A stretch of 64,000 bases of DNA from Paractinoplanes abujensis (GTDB lineage Bacteria > Actinomycetota > Actinomycetes > Mycobacteriales > Micromonosporaceae), in contig NZ_JACHMF010000001.1 of the NCBI RefSeq assembly GCF_014204895.1, positions 3,720,001-3,784,000 on the forward strand. The letters run 5' to 3'. Of this stretch, positions 51,213-59,069 are shown piece after piece. The notes beneath the pieces were generated by a model. The model worked only from the letters and a program-made list of their open reading frames with translations, did not search any database and was not told the origin of the DNA. Position 1 is the first letter of the stretch. Each line of letters opens with the position of its first letter. Made by a program: the position numbers and the translations under genes.

Positions 51213-52307
51213 TCAGCTGAAGAAGGCGCGCAGATCCGCGGCGAGCAGGTCGGGCACTTCGAGGGCCGCGAAGTGCCCGCCGCGGTCGAACTCGGACCAG
51301 TGCGCGATTCCCTTGTTGTCGCGCTCGGCGAGCGGCCGGATGGTCTGGAAGTCGTCCTTGAAGACGGCGACACCGAGCCGGCCGTGGCTGACCACGGTCT
51401 CCCGGGGCGGGTGCTGCTCGGCGTAGTGGTAGCGGACCGCGCCGGCCGAGGTGTTGGTGAGCCAGTACAGCGAGACCTGTGCCAGCACCTGCTCGGGCGT
51501 GACCAGGCTGGTGCCGTTGCCGAAGTTCTCGAACAACTCGTTGTACGCGAGCTGGCCGACCGGGGAGTCCGACAGCGCGGCCGCGATCGTCTGCGGCCGG
51601 GTGCCGTTCATCGCGTTGTAGCCGCCGACCGACTGGAACCAGCCGGCGAACTCCAGGGCGGCGTACTCCTTGGGCCCGAACGCCTCGAACTCCGCCGGGT
51701 CACCGGACGGGAAGGAGAACAGCTGGAGCACGTGTGCGCCCAGGAAACCGGCAGGGTCGAGCACCGCGAGCTCCCGACCGACCATCGCGCCGCCGTCGCT
51801 GCCGTGCGCGCCGTACGAGTCGTAGCCCAGCCGGCGCATCAGGGTGTCGTACGCGCGGGCGACCCGGTCCATCGTCCAGCCGCTGCCGACGACCGGAACG
51901 CTGAAGGCGAACCCCGGCATCGACGGGATGACGAGGTGGAAGTCGTCGGTGAGCAGCGGCACCAGGTCGAGGAACTCGGTGAACGAACCCGGGTAGGTGT
52001 GCAGGAGCAGCAGCGGCGGCGCGTCCGCGCGGGCCGAGCGGACGTGGACGAAGTGGAGGGTCTGGCCGTCGACCCCGGTGGTGAAGTTCGGCACCGCGTT
52101 GATCCGGGCCTCCTCGGCGCGCCAGTCGAACTGCTGCCAGCGCCTGACCATGTCGGTCAGGTAGGAGACCGGCGTCCCGTACGCCCAGTCGTCGCCCGGG
52201 GCCGAGCGGGGATAACGGGTCCGGGCCAGCCGGGCTCGCAGGTCCTCGAGAGCGGACTCGGGGATCCCGACATGAAGCGGACGGATGTCTACGGTCGGAG
52301 TGGTCAC
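51213..52307 (-). CDS. Epoxide hydrolase (EHN type)
   Basis: This 364-residue hydrolase starts at GTG 52307 after GAGGGAG. It has the N-terminal EHN segment (PESALEDLRARLARTRYP), LLLLHTYPGSFTEFLDLVPLL (oxyanion region, HTYPG in place of HGWPG), the nucleophile Asp in AHGSDGGA, and the catalytic His in RGGHFAALEVPD. It is a soluble relative of the catalytic half of the 3-5 kb fusion. It is divergent from the DUF5937 regulator, which probably controls it. Confidence 0.93.
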   Translation of the reverse strand: MTTPTVDIRPLHVGIPESALEDLRARLARTRYPRSAPGDDWAYGTPVSYLTDMVRRWQQFDWRAEEARINAVPNFTTGVDGQTLHFVHVRSARADAPPLLLLHTYPGSFTEFLDLVPLLTDDFHLVIPSMPGFAFSVPVVGSGWTMDRVARAYDTLMRRLGYDSYGAHGSDGGAMVGRELAVLDPAGFLGAHVLQLFSFPSGDPAEFEAFGPKEYAALEFAGWFQSVGGYNAMNGTRPQTIAAALSDSPVGQLAYNELFENFGNGTSLVTPEQVLAQVSLYWLTNTSAGAVRYHYAEQHPPRETVVSHGRLGVAVFKDDFQTIRPLAERDNKGIAHWSEFDRGGHFAALEVPDLLAADLRAFFS

Positions 52308-52394
52308 GAAACAGCTCCCTCGTACGGTCGACGACAGATGCGATGATTTCCGCGTACGAGGGTTCATGCGGCGTGGTGTGTCCGATCGCAGCAC

Positions 52395-52409
52395 AGGAGG
52401 CCGAGCATC
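52395..52409 (+). promoter_or_regulatory. Ribosome site followed by ATC in start position
   Basis: AGGAGG (52395-52400) is followed after six bases by ATC GCC GTC ACC GTG. Related proteins begin M-A/S-V-T. The first standard start in frame, GTG 52419, is 18 bases from the ribosome site. The natural start codon therefore appears to be ATC at 52407. Confidence 0.5.
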
Positions 52410-53426
52410 GCCGTCACCGTGGTAGGGCTCGACGCGGCACCGGGCGGCAACGTGCGTTTCGCCACCGGCGCGCTGGTCGAGCTGGGCAACGTGCTGCACG
52501 CGGTGCTGACCCCGGAACACCACAGCCAAGCCGCGCAATGGGCCGCCAAGCCCGCTGTGGCCGAGCTGCTTCCGGCGCTGACGCGGTGGGCGTTCGTGGT
52601 CCGGGCCATCCGCGCGCGCATGTTCGTCGACGTCTCGATCGCCGGCCACACCAGCTGGGACTCCTGCTTGGAGGCAGTCCAGCGCCTGGACGCGACGGCG
52701 ATGCGTGATGCGTTGCTCCGTCCGCTGGGCGGGACGGCAGGCGCGCAACGGTATCGCGACCGGGACAGCCTCGACGCCGGCACGGTCGCCGGTGTCCTGG
52801 CCGATCCGCGGGCGGCCCGTGAGCAGTTCGTGGCCTTGCTGCAGACCTGCTGGGAGCGATTCTTCGGGGCGTGGTGGGGGCAGCACGGCACGGTCCTGGC
52901 CGGCGAGGTGCTGCACCGGCGTCAGTTGCTGCAGCGCCAGGGGCTGGCCGCGGCGCTGCAGGACCTGCCCGGCATCGGCTACGCCGGCGACGGCACGGTG
53001 GTGCTGGACAAGATCCGCGGCAAACGGCTTTCCGCAGCCGAGCGGCCGGGGCTGGTGCTGATCCCCTCGTCGGCGGTCGCACCCCATCTGTATCTGGCCG
53101 ACGAGCCGGCGCTGCCGATCACGGTCATCTACCCTCCCGTGGGCTCGGCGCCGCTCACCGCGGGCGTTCTGCACCGGCGCCTGCAGGCGCTGGCCCATCC
53201 CGAGCGCCTGCAGGTGGCGCGGGCCATCACCACGGAGGCCCGCTCCGCATCCGAGATCAGCCGGCTGTGGCATCTGCAGCGCAGCCGGGTGGCCCGCCAT
53301 CTGCGCACCCTGCACGAGGCCGGGCTGGCCCACTGCCACCGCAGCGGCCGCTCGGTGCTCTACCGCCTCGACATGACCGCCGTCAACGCCCTCGGCACCG
53401 ATCTTTCCCAGGTCCTGCTGCGCTGA
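52407..53426 (+). CDS. DUF5937/ArsR-type winged helix regulator
   Basis: This protein of about 339 residues has a DUF5937 N-terminal sensor (VRFATGALVELGNVLHAVLTPEHHSQAAQWAA; RWAFVVRAIRARMFV). The C-terminal ArsR-like winged helix is RLQALAHPERLQVARAITTEARSASEISRLWHLQRSRVARHLRTLHEAGLAHCHRSGRSVLYRLD. Counting from the ATC at 52407 restores the family N-terminus (AVTVVGLDAA); the first standard start is GTG 52419. It is divergent from the epoxide hydrolase gene across 99 bases and is its likely repressor. Confidence 0.88.
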   Translation: MAVTVVGLDAAPGGNVRFATGALVELGNVLHAVLTPEHHSQAAQWAAKPAVAELLPALTRWAFVVRAIRARMFVDVSIAGHTSWDSCLEAVQRLDATAMRDALLRPLGGTAGAQRYRDRDSLDAGTVAGVLADPRAAREQFVALLQTCWERFFGAWWGQHGTVLAGEVLHRRQLLQRQGLAAALQDLPGIGYAGDGTVVLDKIRGKRLSAAERPGLVLIPSSAVAPHLYLADEPALPITVIYPPVGSAPLTAGVLHRRLQALAHPERLQVARAITTEARSASEISRLWHLQRSRVARHLRTLHEAGLAHCHRSGRSVLYRLDMTAVNALGTDLSQVLLR

Positions 53427-53625
53427 CCCGCCCGGGCCGGCCGCACAACGCCACCTTCATTGTTATCAAGCCGAGCCGGTTCAAGGCGTGTCCGACCCGG
53501 TTCAAACACCGCAGTTGCTCGCAAATACCCGCTGAAATCCGACATTTTTTAGCCCGTACGGAGGGGAAGGCGCCAACTGGCCGACGACACACAACCTCGG
53601 CCCGGTTTCCGCAGTTGCCCCCGGC
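53427..53625. promoter_or_regulatory. Promoter region of ChW-repeat protein with direct repeats
   Basis: This 199-base region is more AT-rich than its neighbours. CCGGTTCAA occurs at 53476-53484 and 53497-53505, exactly 21 bases apart (two helical turns), a pattern fitting an activator. CCGCAGTTGC also occurs twice (about 53509 and 53610). No ribosome site precedes ATG 53626. Confidence 0.45.
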
Positions 53626-54219
53626 ATGTCCAAGCTCACGAAGTTTCTCCGCAGTGCGGTGATGGCGGGCCTCGCCGTCTCCGCGATGTCCCTGTCCGTG
53701 GCCGGCGGCTCCGCTTCGGCCGCGCCGGCCGCTCCCGCCGCCCCGCCCACGGTCGTCAACGCTCCGATGCTGAGCCCCGCGGCCAAGCTGGCGATGCGGC
53801 GCGACCGCAACGCCGTCTGCGTCAACGCGCACGTGCAGAACGTCGGCTGGCAGGGCTGGCGCTGCTCCAGCAACCGCCGTGCCGCTGTGGTGGGCACCGT
53901 CGGCCGCTCGCTGCGCCTGGAGGCCCTGGCCGTCTCCACCCGCCGCGCCGGTGGCGTCTGCGCTCAGGCCCACGTGCAGGATCAGGGCTGGCAGCGCACC
54001 AGGTGCACGGGTCCGCGGGGCAACATGGCCATCGGCACCCAGGGCCGGTCCCTGCGCCTGGAGGCCCTGCGGCTCAGCACCCGCCCCGGCGTCTGCGCCC
54101 AGGCCCACGTGGCCACCATCGGCTGGCAGAAGCTGCAGTGCACCGGCCGCAACGGACAGCTCGAGGTCGGCACCGTCGGCCGGTCGCTGAGCATCGAAGC
54201 TCTCCGCTTCCTCGCCTGA
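53626..54219 (+). CDS. Secreted ChW-repeat protein
   Basis: This 197-residue protein has a signal peptide (LRSAVMAGLAVSAMSLSVAGGSASA, cleavage near 32), an Ala/Pro spacer, and three ChW (clostridial hydrophobic W) repeats at about 63-100, 110-147 and 153-190. Each follows VCxxAHVxxxGWQxxxC...GTxGRSLRLEAL. Unlike most ChW repeats, each carries a Cys pair about 15 residues apart that could form a disulfide. ChW repeats bind surfaces or glycans in Clostridium. There is no catalytic domain, so a cell-surface or adhesive role is likely. A strong terminator follows. Confidence 0.85.
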   Translation: MSKLTKFLRSAVMAGLAVSAMSLSVAGGSASAAPAAPAAPPTVVNAPMLSPAAKLAMRRDRNAVCVNAHVQNVGWQGWRCSSNRRAAVVGTVGRSLRLEALAVSTRRAGGVCAQAHVQDQGWQRTRCTGPRGNMAIGTQGRSLRLEALRLSTRPGVCAQAHVATIGWQKLQCTGRNGQLEVGTVGRSLSIEALRFLA

Positions 54220-54233
54220 CCTGCCGGCCCCTC

Positions 54234-54265
54234 AAGCCCGCGGATGCTTCGGCATCCGCGGGCTT
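54234..54265 (+). terminator. Intrinsic terminator after ChW gene
   Basis: AAGCCCGCGGATGC-TTCG-GCATCCGCGGGCTT is a perfect 14-base stem with a TTCG tetraloop, followed by TCGCC. It lies 14 bases after the stop codon. Confidence 0.92.
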
Positions 54266-54395
54266 TCGCCGTGGCGCCTCCGCGGCCGGCCGAGCGGGTC
54301 ACGGCGGCCGACTGTCATGTGTTCGTCACGTGGTCGCGGCAGCCGTGCGACATCCCGCCGCCAGCCTGGAACGCCAGCGAGGTGAGGAGGCACAG

Positions 54396-54704
54396 ATGTT
54401 TCCGTACTGGCCGTACTCGGAAAGCTGTCCCCGGCGCGCACATCCGCCGGGTCCTGGCGGCGACGACTTGACGGTGGACGATGCGCTCGCCCGGCGCGTG
54501 GCGATGGCGCTCCTGCGTGCTCCCTTGGTCGCCAGCGGGCACCTGGTCGTCGACGTCCAGAACGGCGTGGCCGTCCTCGCCGGCTCCTTGGAGACGCAGG
54601 AGGCCTGCGACGCCGCGGCGGAGCAAGCAATGGCCACCCCGGGCGTACGCGACGTGCTCAACCAGCTCACCGTCTCGCCCTCCCCGGCCCGCAAGCGCCG
54701 GTAG
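54396..54704 (+). CDS. BON domain protein
   Basis: This 102-residue protein starts at ATG 54396 after GAGGAGG. The single BON domain covers residues 27-95: DALARRVAMALLRAPLVASGHLVVDVQNGVAVLAGSLETQEACDAAAEQAMATPGVRDVLNQLTV. BON domains bind phospholipid or surfaces and often appear in stress proteins. No signal peptide or CBS domain is present, so it is cytosolic or membrane-associated. It is convergent with the small protein gene at 54725. Confidence 0.85.
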   Translation: MFPYWPYSESCPRRAHPPGPGGDDLTVDDALARRVAMALLRAPLVASGHLVVDVQNGVAVLAGSLETQEACDAAAEQAMATPGVRDVLNQLTVSPSPARKRR

Positions 54705-54724
54705 TGCGGCGGACGGCGGGCCCG

Positions 54725-55000
54725 CTAGCGGTGCTCGTCGACGATGGCGGCGGCGACGGCTTGCAGCTGGTCGGTGCTCGGCTCGAAAGCGTCGGCGATG
54801 TCGGGGTGCAGTCCTTCCTTCGTTTCCTCCAGCAGCTCCAGAGCCACCTCGGGGACGCTTTCGCCGTGGTAGTGATCGTCGACGGTCTGCGTGGCGTGCT
54901 GCAGGGCCGAGGTGAGCTGCTGCTCCAGGGGCTTCTGCAGCTTCTGGCCGACCGGGCCGAGAGTGTCGGCGTCGAGCGTGACACGCGGATTGATCATCAT
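54725..55000 (-). CDS. Small acidic hypothetical protein
   Basis: This 91-residue acidic, helical protein runs from MMINPRVTLDADTLGPVGQKLQKPLEQQL to VAAAIVDEHR. Two adjacent ATG codons (55000, 54997) follow GGAG. No family was recognised. Composition and codon use are those of a real gene. It lies between the BON protein and an esterase, and nothing links it to a pathway. Confidence 0.65.
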   Translation of the reverse strand: MMINPRVTLDADTLGPVGQKLQKPLEQQLTSALQHATQTVDDHYHGESVPEVALELLEETKEGLHPDIADAFEPSTDQLQAVAAAIVDEHR

Positions 55001-55092
55001 GTTCTCCAAGGCAGGATCTGCGGCAGCGCAGTGATGCCCACAGACTCCCCATCGCAATCTTCGACGCGCGAGGCAGTCAGCGGGTCGTGGCG

Positions 55093-55890
55093 TCACGGCC
55101 AGAGGAAGTCGGCCATTGCTGTGGTGACGTGGAGTTCGTGGTTGGTGCGGCCGACCAGGCGGGGCGCCGCGTGGGGACCGGGGACGGTGTGGCCGGCGCC
55201 ATGGGCGGTGAAGAGGCGTACGGGGGGCTTGCCGTCCTGGCGGTGGTCGGTGCGGGTCAGCGAGCCGGACAGGTCGACCGAGGTCGGGGGCGTGGTGATG
55301 CCGTTGCGGGCGGCGAAGTAGGCGGCAGTCTCGGGCGCGCTGAGCATCTCCCCGCTGACCTTGAAGGCCAGCCGGGCCCACGCGGCCATTTCGCCGCCCC
55401 GGTAGGGGATGATCCGGTCGGCGGTGCCGTGCACGATCAGAACCGGTTTCGGCACAACCGGCAGTCCGGGGTCCAGGAAGTTCGACGGGGCAGGCTGCTG
55501 CGCCGCGATGATCGCGGCGCCGGCGAGCAGATCGGGGCGCTCGTGCAGCAGGCGCACCACCAGGCCGCCACCGTTGGAATAGCCGGCCGCGTAGACCTCA
55601 CGGCCGTACGCGTGTCGTTTGATCACCGCTTCGGCGAACGCCACGTCGTCCACACCGGCCCGCCGGGCCGGGAAGCGGCTGCCGAGGCGGGCGTCGTTCC
55701 AGTTCCCGCGGTAGCCGTCCAGGTAGGCGACGGCCGTGCCGGGTACGGCGTCGAACGCGTGGCCGGTGAAGGAGCGGAACTTGGCGCCGTTCTGGGTGGA
55801 GCCGTGGAAGACGAGGAGCAGGCGGTCGTGTCCGCCGGCCGGCTCGAGCAACGTGTAACTGCGGGTACGTCCCGCCGCATCGATCTGCAC
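55093..55890 (-). CDS. PHB depolymerase-type alpha/beta hydrolase esterase
   Basis: This 265-residue hydrolase resembles the LpqC/poly(3-hydroxybutyrate) depolymerase family. It has RSYTLLEPAGGHDRLLLVFHGSTQNG (oxyanion region), YAAGYSNGGGL (nucleophile Ser near 128), IVHGTADRIIPY (Asp near 185) and AHGAGHTVPG (His near 240). No signal peptide is seen, so it may act inside the cell. GTG 55890 is chosen because GAAGGG lies six bases upstream. It is divergent from a TetR gene across 81 bases packed with TATCC half-sites. Confidence 0.85.
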   Translation of the reverse strand: MQIDAAGRTRSYTLLEPAGGHDRLLLVFHGSTQNGAKFRSFTGHAFDAVPGTAVAYLDGYRGNWNDARLGSRFPARRAGVDDVAFAEAVIKRHAYGREVYAAGYSNGGGLVVRLLHERPDLLAGAAIIAAQQPAPSNFLDPGLPVVPKPVLIVHGTADRIIPYRGGEMAAWARLAFKVSGEMLSAPETAAYFAARNGITTPPTSVDLSGSLTRTDHRQDGKPPVRLFTAHGAGHTVPGPHAAPRLVGRTNHELHVTTAMADFLWP

Positions 55891-55909
55891 AGTGCGCCCT
55901 TCGCCGTAC

Positions 55910-55963
55910 GGATAATCTATCCGTTTCAGCGTAGCAGTATCCGGATGACGTATCCGGTTATCC
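55910..55963. promoter_or_regulatory. Operator region with GGATA/TATCC half-sites
   Basis: GGATA-ATC-TATCC (55910-55922) is a perfect 13-base palindrome overlapping the esterase leader. TATCC recurs at 55939, 55951 and 55959. The cluster lies between the divergent esterase and TetR starts and probably binds the TetR. Confidence 0.6.
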
Positions 55964-55971
55964 TGGTCACC

Positions 55972-56529
55972 GTGACCCGCAGAGACGCCGCCCGCAACTG
56001 GCAGCACATCGTCGACACCGGCCGCACCTTCCTCGACGAGGGTCGTCCGCTGCGGCTCAACGAGGTCGCCCGCGAGGCCGCGATCGGGGTGGCCACGGTC
56101 TACCGCCACTTCCCGACCGCCGAGGCCTTGCTGGAAACCCTGGCCCGGCCCGGCCTCGAAAAGCTGGTCAGGGAAGCCGAGGCCGCCCTGCGGGGCGACG
56201 ATGCCTGGGCGGCGTTCGCGGGTTTCCTGGTGGCCGGCATCGACGCACAGCTGGCCGACCCGGCACTGCAGCCGATCTTCGCCGCGACCACCCACGAGCT
56301 GCCCGAGACGGCCGAGCTGGTGGCACGCCTGGACGCGCTGACCGGCGAACTGCTGGCGTGGGCGCACACGGCGGGCCGCATCCGGCCGCACGTGCAGCGA
56401 GCCGACGTGGTGCGGCTGATGTGCGGCGTGGTGTTCGCGGCCACGGTGCACGCGGCACCCGGCGAACGCCCCGGCCTGACCCGCCGCTACCTCGATGTCG
56501 TACTCGAAGGCCTGGCCGTCCGCGCGTGA
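55972..56529 (+). CDS. TetR family transcriptional regulator
   Basis: This 185-residue repressor has the helix-turn-helix ARNWQHIVDTGRTFLDEGRPLRLNEVAREAAIGVATVYRHFPTAEALLETLAR (residues 6-58). The C-terminal domain is of the SbtR/TetR_C_33-like type (DDAWAAFAGFLVAGIDAQLADPALQPIF). GTG 55972 is chosen for similarity; ATG 55945 in frame would add nine residues and overlap operator half-sites. Neither has a clear ribosome site. It probably represses the divergent esterase. Confidence 0.92.
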   Translation: MTRRDAARNWQHIVDTGRTFLDEGRPLRLNEVAREAAIGVATVYRHFPTAEALLETLARPGLEKLVREAEAALRGDDAWAAFAGFLVAGIDAQLADPALQPIFAATTHELPETAELVARLDALTGELLAWAHTAGRIRPHVQRADVVRLMCGVVFAATVHAAPGERPGLTRRYLDVVLEGLAVRA

Positions 56530-56548
56530 CGGTGAGCCCGGCCACCGG

Positions 56549-56597
56549 CTCGATCGCGGTGCCCCGGACAGCCATTGTCCGGGGCACCGCGATCGAG
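56549..56597. terminator. Bidirectional terminator, 22-bp stem
   Basis: CTCGATCGCGGTGCCCCGGACA and its exact complement flank a 5-base loop (GCCAT). It lies between the ends of the convergent TetR and GH59 genes and can serve both. Confidence 0.92.
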
Positions 56598-56630
56598 GCG
56601 GCCGGGAGGAACCCGAGGCAAGCTCGCGGG

Positions 56631-59069
56631 TCAGGACCGGATCCACCGCTGGTTGCTGCCGCCGTTGCAGGCCCACAGGGCGACGGCCGTGCCGTTGGCG
56701 GTTCCCTGCCCGGTGACGTCCAGGCACAGACCCGACTGCAGGCCGGTGATGGTGCCGTCGGCGTTGATCCGCCATTGCTGGCCGGCGCCGCCGTTGCAGG
56801 TGGTGATCTGGACGCGGGCGCCCGCCGTCGGGTTGGGGGCGTTCAGGCACTTGGAGCCGTACACGGTCAGCTGGTTGCTCGAGGTCGACGTCCACCTCTG
56901 GTTGGCGCCACCGTTGCAGTCCCAGATCTGCACGACCGACCCGTCGGCCTGGCTCTGCCCGTTGACGTCCAGGCACCGGTTGGAGCCGGCGCCGCGGATC
57001 TCACCGGTCGGGGCGGGCCCGGCCAGCGGCGTGATCGACAGGTTGTCGAACTGCGCCGTCACCCCCTGCCCGGTGGCGTAGCCGACCTGACCGGCGACCC
57101 AGGCCGCATCGGTGACGCTGCCGAGGGTGACACCGTCGAGCGCGGCGGTCAGGGTCGAGCCGTTGACCGTGAGCGCCAGTTTGTGCCAGCGACCGGTGCC
57201 CAGGGCCGCGGTCGTGCCGCCGGCCAGGGTCCGCTGGGCGCCCGCGGTGCTGTTGCTGCGGATCGACCAGGACCCGTTGTCGGCGACGCGCAGGTAGTAG
57301 GCGTTGAGGTTCTGCGGGCCGTCGTGGTTGTAGTTGCCGGCCCGGCCGATCAGCTGGGCGTAGCCGCTCTTCTCCAGCAGGACGTCGGACGAGACCGTGT
57401 AGTTGCGCCAGTTGACGTCACCGAGCAGGGTGAACGGCTCGGCGTGACCGGTCGTCCAGAAGATCGGCGCCTGCTCCGACATCTGGCGGATGCACTGACC
57501 GGCCCGCCCCGCCGCGCACGGGGTCACCTCGAACGAGCCCTGGTGGTCGGCCAGGTACTTCGCCTCGCGGCCGGTGGCGTACGCGTCGAAGTCGTCGCTG
57601 TAGGGCAAGGCCAGCCCACCCTGGGCCGGGCTGGTCGCGGTGCCCTTGCCCTGCCCGGTCGTGGTGGTGAGGCTGTAGACGTGGCCGGGCTGCACGGTCA
57701 GCGCGAACGTGCCGTTGGCCGGGGTGAGGTCGGCGCGCCGCACGAAGTGGTCGGCCGGGTTGTTCGACCGCAGGTCCGTCGACCACACGTGCACCGTGCC
57801 GGTGGACAGTCCCCCGGTCACCGTGAACTGCAGATCCTGGGCCGCTGAGGCGTCGATCGTCTCGATGATGGTGCTGTAGTCGCGGTTGTTCGGCGACTTC
57901 AGCGAGACGAAGCTGCCGTTGCCGCGATTGCCGCCGAGGTAGCCGCTGGAGCTGTCCAGATACCGCCAGCCGGGCGCGGTGAACTGGGTGGTCTGCGCCA
58001 TCGTCCAGGTGCTGCGGCCGATCGAGTAGTAGCCGGACCAGGGTTGCGGCGCCACCGCCACGCCCGTGGTCGCCCACGGCACGTTCGGGGTCACGGCGGC
58101 GATGACCGGCCAGTTCAGGTACGCGGTCATCTTCCCGTCGACGTAATCGCGGTTGATGCCGCGGGCGAGGGCGGGCGCGCCGCCGTTGTAGTCGTCGGAG
58201 CCGTTCTCGCTGGCCCACAGCGTCTTGCCGGAGTTGATCGCGGTGGCCGAGCTCGGGCACGAGGTCTGCGCGCTGCGATAGCCGCAGACGTAGTGGCTGC
58301 CGTACACCGAGATCGCGGCGCCGAATGCGGGGTCGCGCAGCGCGTCGTCGGCCGAGCCCCAGCCGAAGTCGTCGGACGCGACGATCTGCACGCTCGCGTA
58401 GCCGCGGGAGTTGAGCGCCGACCGCAGGTTCTTGTACCAGGTGAGGTCGCGGCCCCGCTCGTTCCAGCCACCGAGGTAGTCGATGGTCAGGCCGTGCGAG
58501 GTGGCGCAGCCGAGCCAGGAGATCAGATAGTCGATCGAGTCGTTCGACCAGAAGTTGCCGTTCCCGATCCACCCGGGGGCGCCCCAGGACAGCCCGACCA
58601 GCTTGATGTTCGGGTTGCGGGCCTTGGCCTGCTCCATCATCCACCACTCGTACCCGCGGTCGCAGTTCACCGCGCCCCGGGTGTGCTGGTGGCTCGGCTC
58701 CGCTCCGGAGGTCGAGTTCGTGTCCCCGCCGATCTCCACCTTCATGATCTGCATGGCCGCGCCGTAACCCGGCTTGAACAGGTAGTCGAGGATCTCGCCG
58801 CGCTCCGGTTCGGGGTAGTCGATCAGCAGGCGGCTGTTGCCCCCGCCGCCGCTGATCGCGCCCACCCCGTCGAACACCCGCCCGCCGGACGACCCGTTGA
58901 TCGTGATCGCCGTCGCGGCCTGCGCCGGCTGCGGGGACACGGTCAGGACGGCCGCCACCGTCAGCAGGAACGCGAGCGCGCCGGCCCGGACGCGCGAGTG
59001 CCGAGGCCGGCGGACCGACCGGCCCGCCCGTTCCGGTCGCCTCATTCTGATCTTGCCGGTCATGGTCAC
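56631..59069 (-). CDS. Secreted GH59 galactocerebrosidase-like enzyme with ricin-type lectin
   Basis: This 812-residue secreted protein has a basic N-terminus, a signal core at 30-45 and PAQA cleavage near 52. Residues 60-450 match GH59 galactosylceramidase: FDGVGAISGGGGNSRLLIDYPEP, LDYLFKPGYGAAMQIMKVEIGGD, GYEWWMMEQAKARNPNIKLVGLSWGAPGWIG. The acid/base Glu is in GGWNERGRD (near 204) and the nucleophile Glu in LWASENGS (near 288). A concanavalin/lectin-like domain follows (500-680), then a ricin-B (CBM13) trefoil with QxW repeats (688-812). It probably removes beta-galactosyl residues from glycolipids or plant polymers. GTG 59069 follows GGGAGG. A LacI-type palindrome lies 90 bases upstream. 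Confidence 0.92.
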   Translation of the reverse strand: MTMTGKIRMRRPERAGRSVRRPRHSRVRAGALAFLLTVAAVLTVSPQPAQAATAITINGSSGGRVFDGVGAISGGGGNSRLLIDYPEPERGEILDYLFKPGYGAAMQIMKVEIGGDTNSTSGAEPSHQHTRGAVNCDRGYEWWMMEQAKARNPNIKLVGLSWGAPGWIGNGNFWSNDSIDYLISWLGCATSHGLTIDYLGGWNERGRDLTWYKNLRSALNSRGYASVQIVASDDFGWGSADDALRDPAFGAAISVYGSHYVCGYRSAQTSCPSSATAINSGKTLWASENGSDDYNGGAPALARGINRDYVDGKMTAYLNWPVIAAVTPNVPWATTGVAVAPQPWSGYYSIGRSTWTMAQTTQFTAPGWRYLDSSSGYLGGNRGNGSFVSLKSPNNRDYSTIIETIDASAAQDLQFTVTGGLSTGTVHVWSTDLRSNNPADHFVRRADLTPANGTFALTVQPGHVYSLTTTTGQGKGTATSPAQGGLALPYSDDFDAYATGREAKYLADHQGSFEVTPCAAGRAGQCIRQMSEQAPIFWTTGHAEPFTLLGDVNWRNYTVSSDVLLEKSGYAQLIGRAGNYNHDGPQNLNAYYLRVADNGSWSIRSNSTAGAQRTLAGGTTAALGTGRWHKLALTVNGSTLTAALDGVTLGSVTDAAWVAGQVGYATGQGVTAQFDNLSITPLAGPAPTGEIRGAGSNRCLDVNGQSQADGSVVQIWDCNGGANQRWTSTSSNQLTVYGSKCLNAPNPTAGARVQITTCNGGAGQQWRINADGTITGLQSGLCLDVTGQGTANGTAVALWACNGGSNQRWIRS

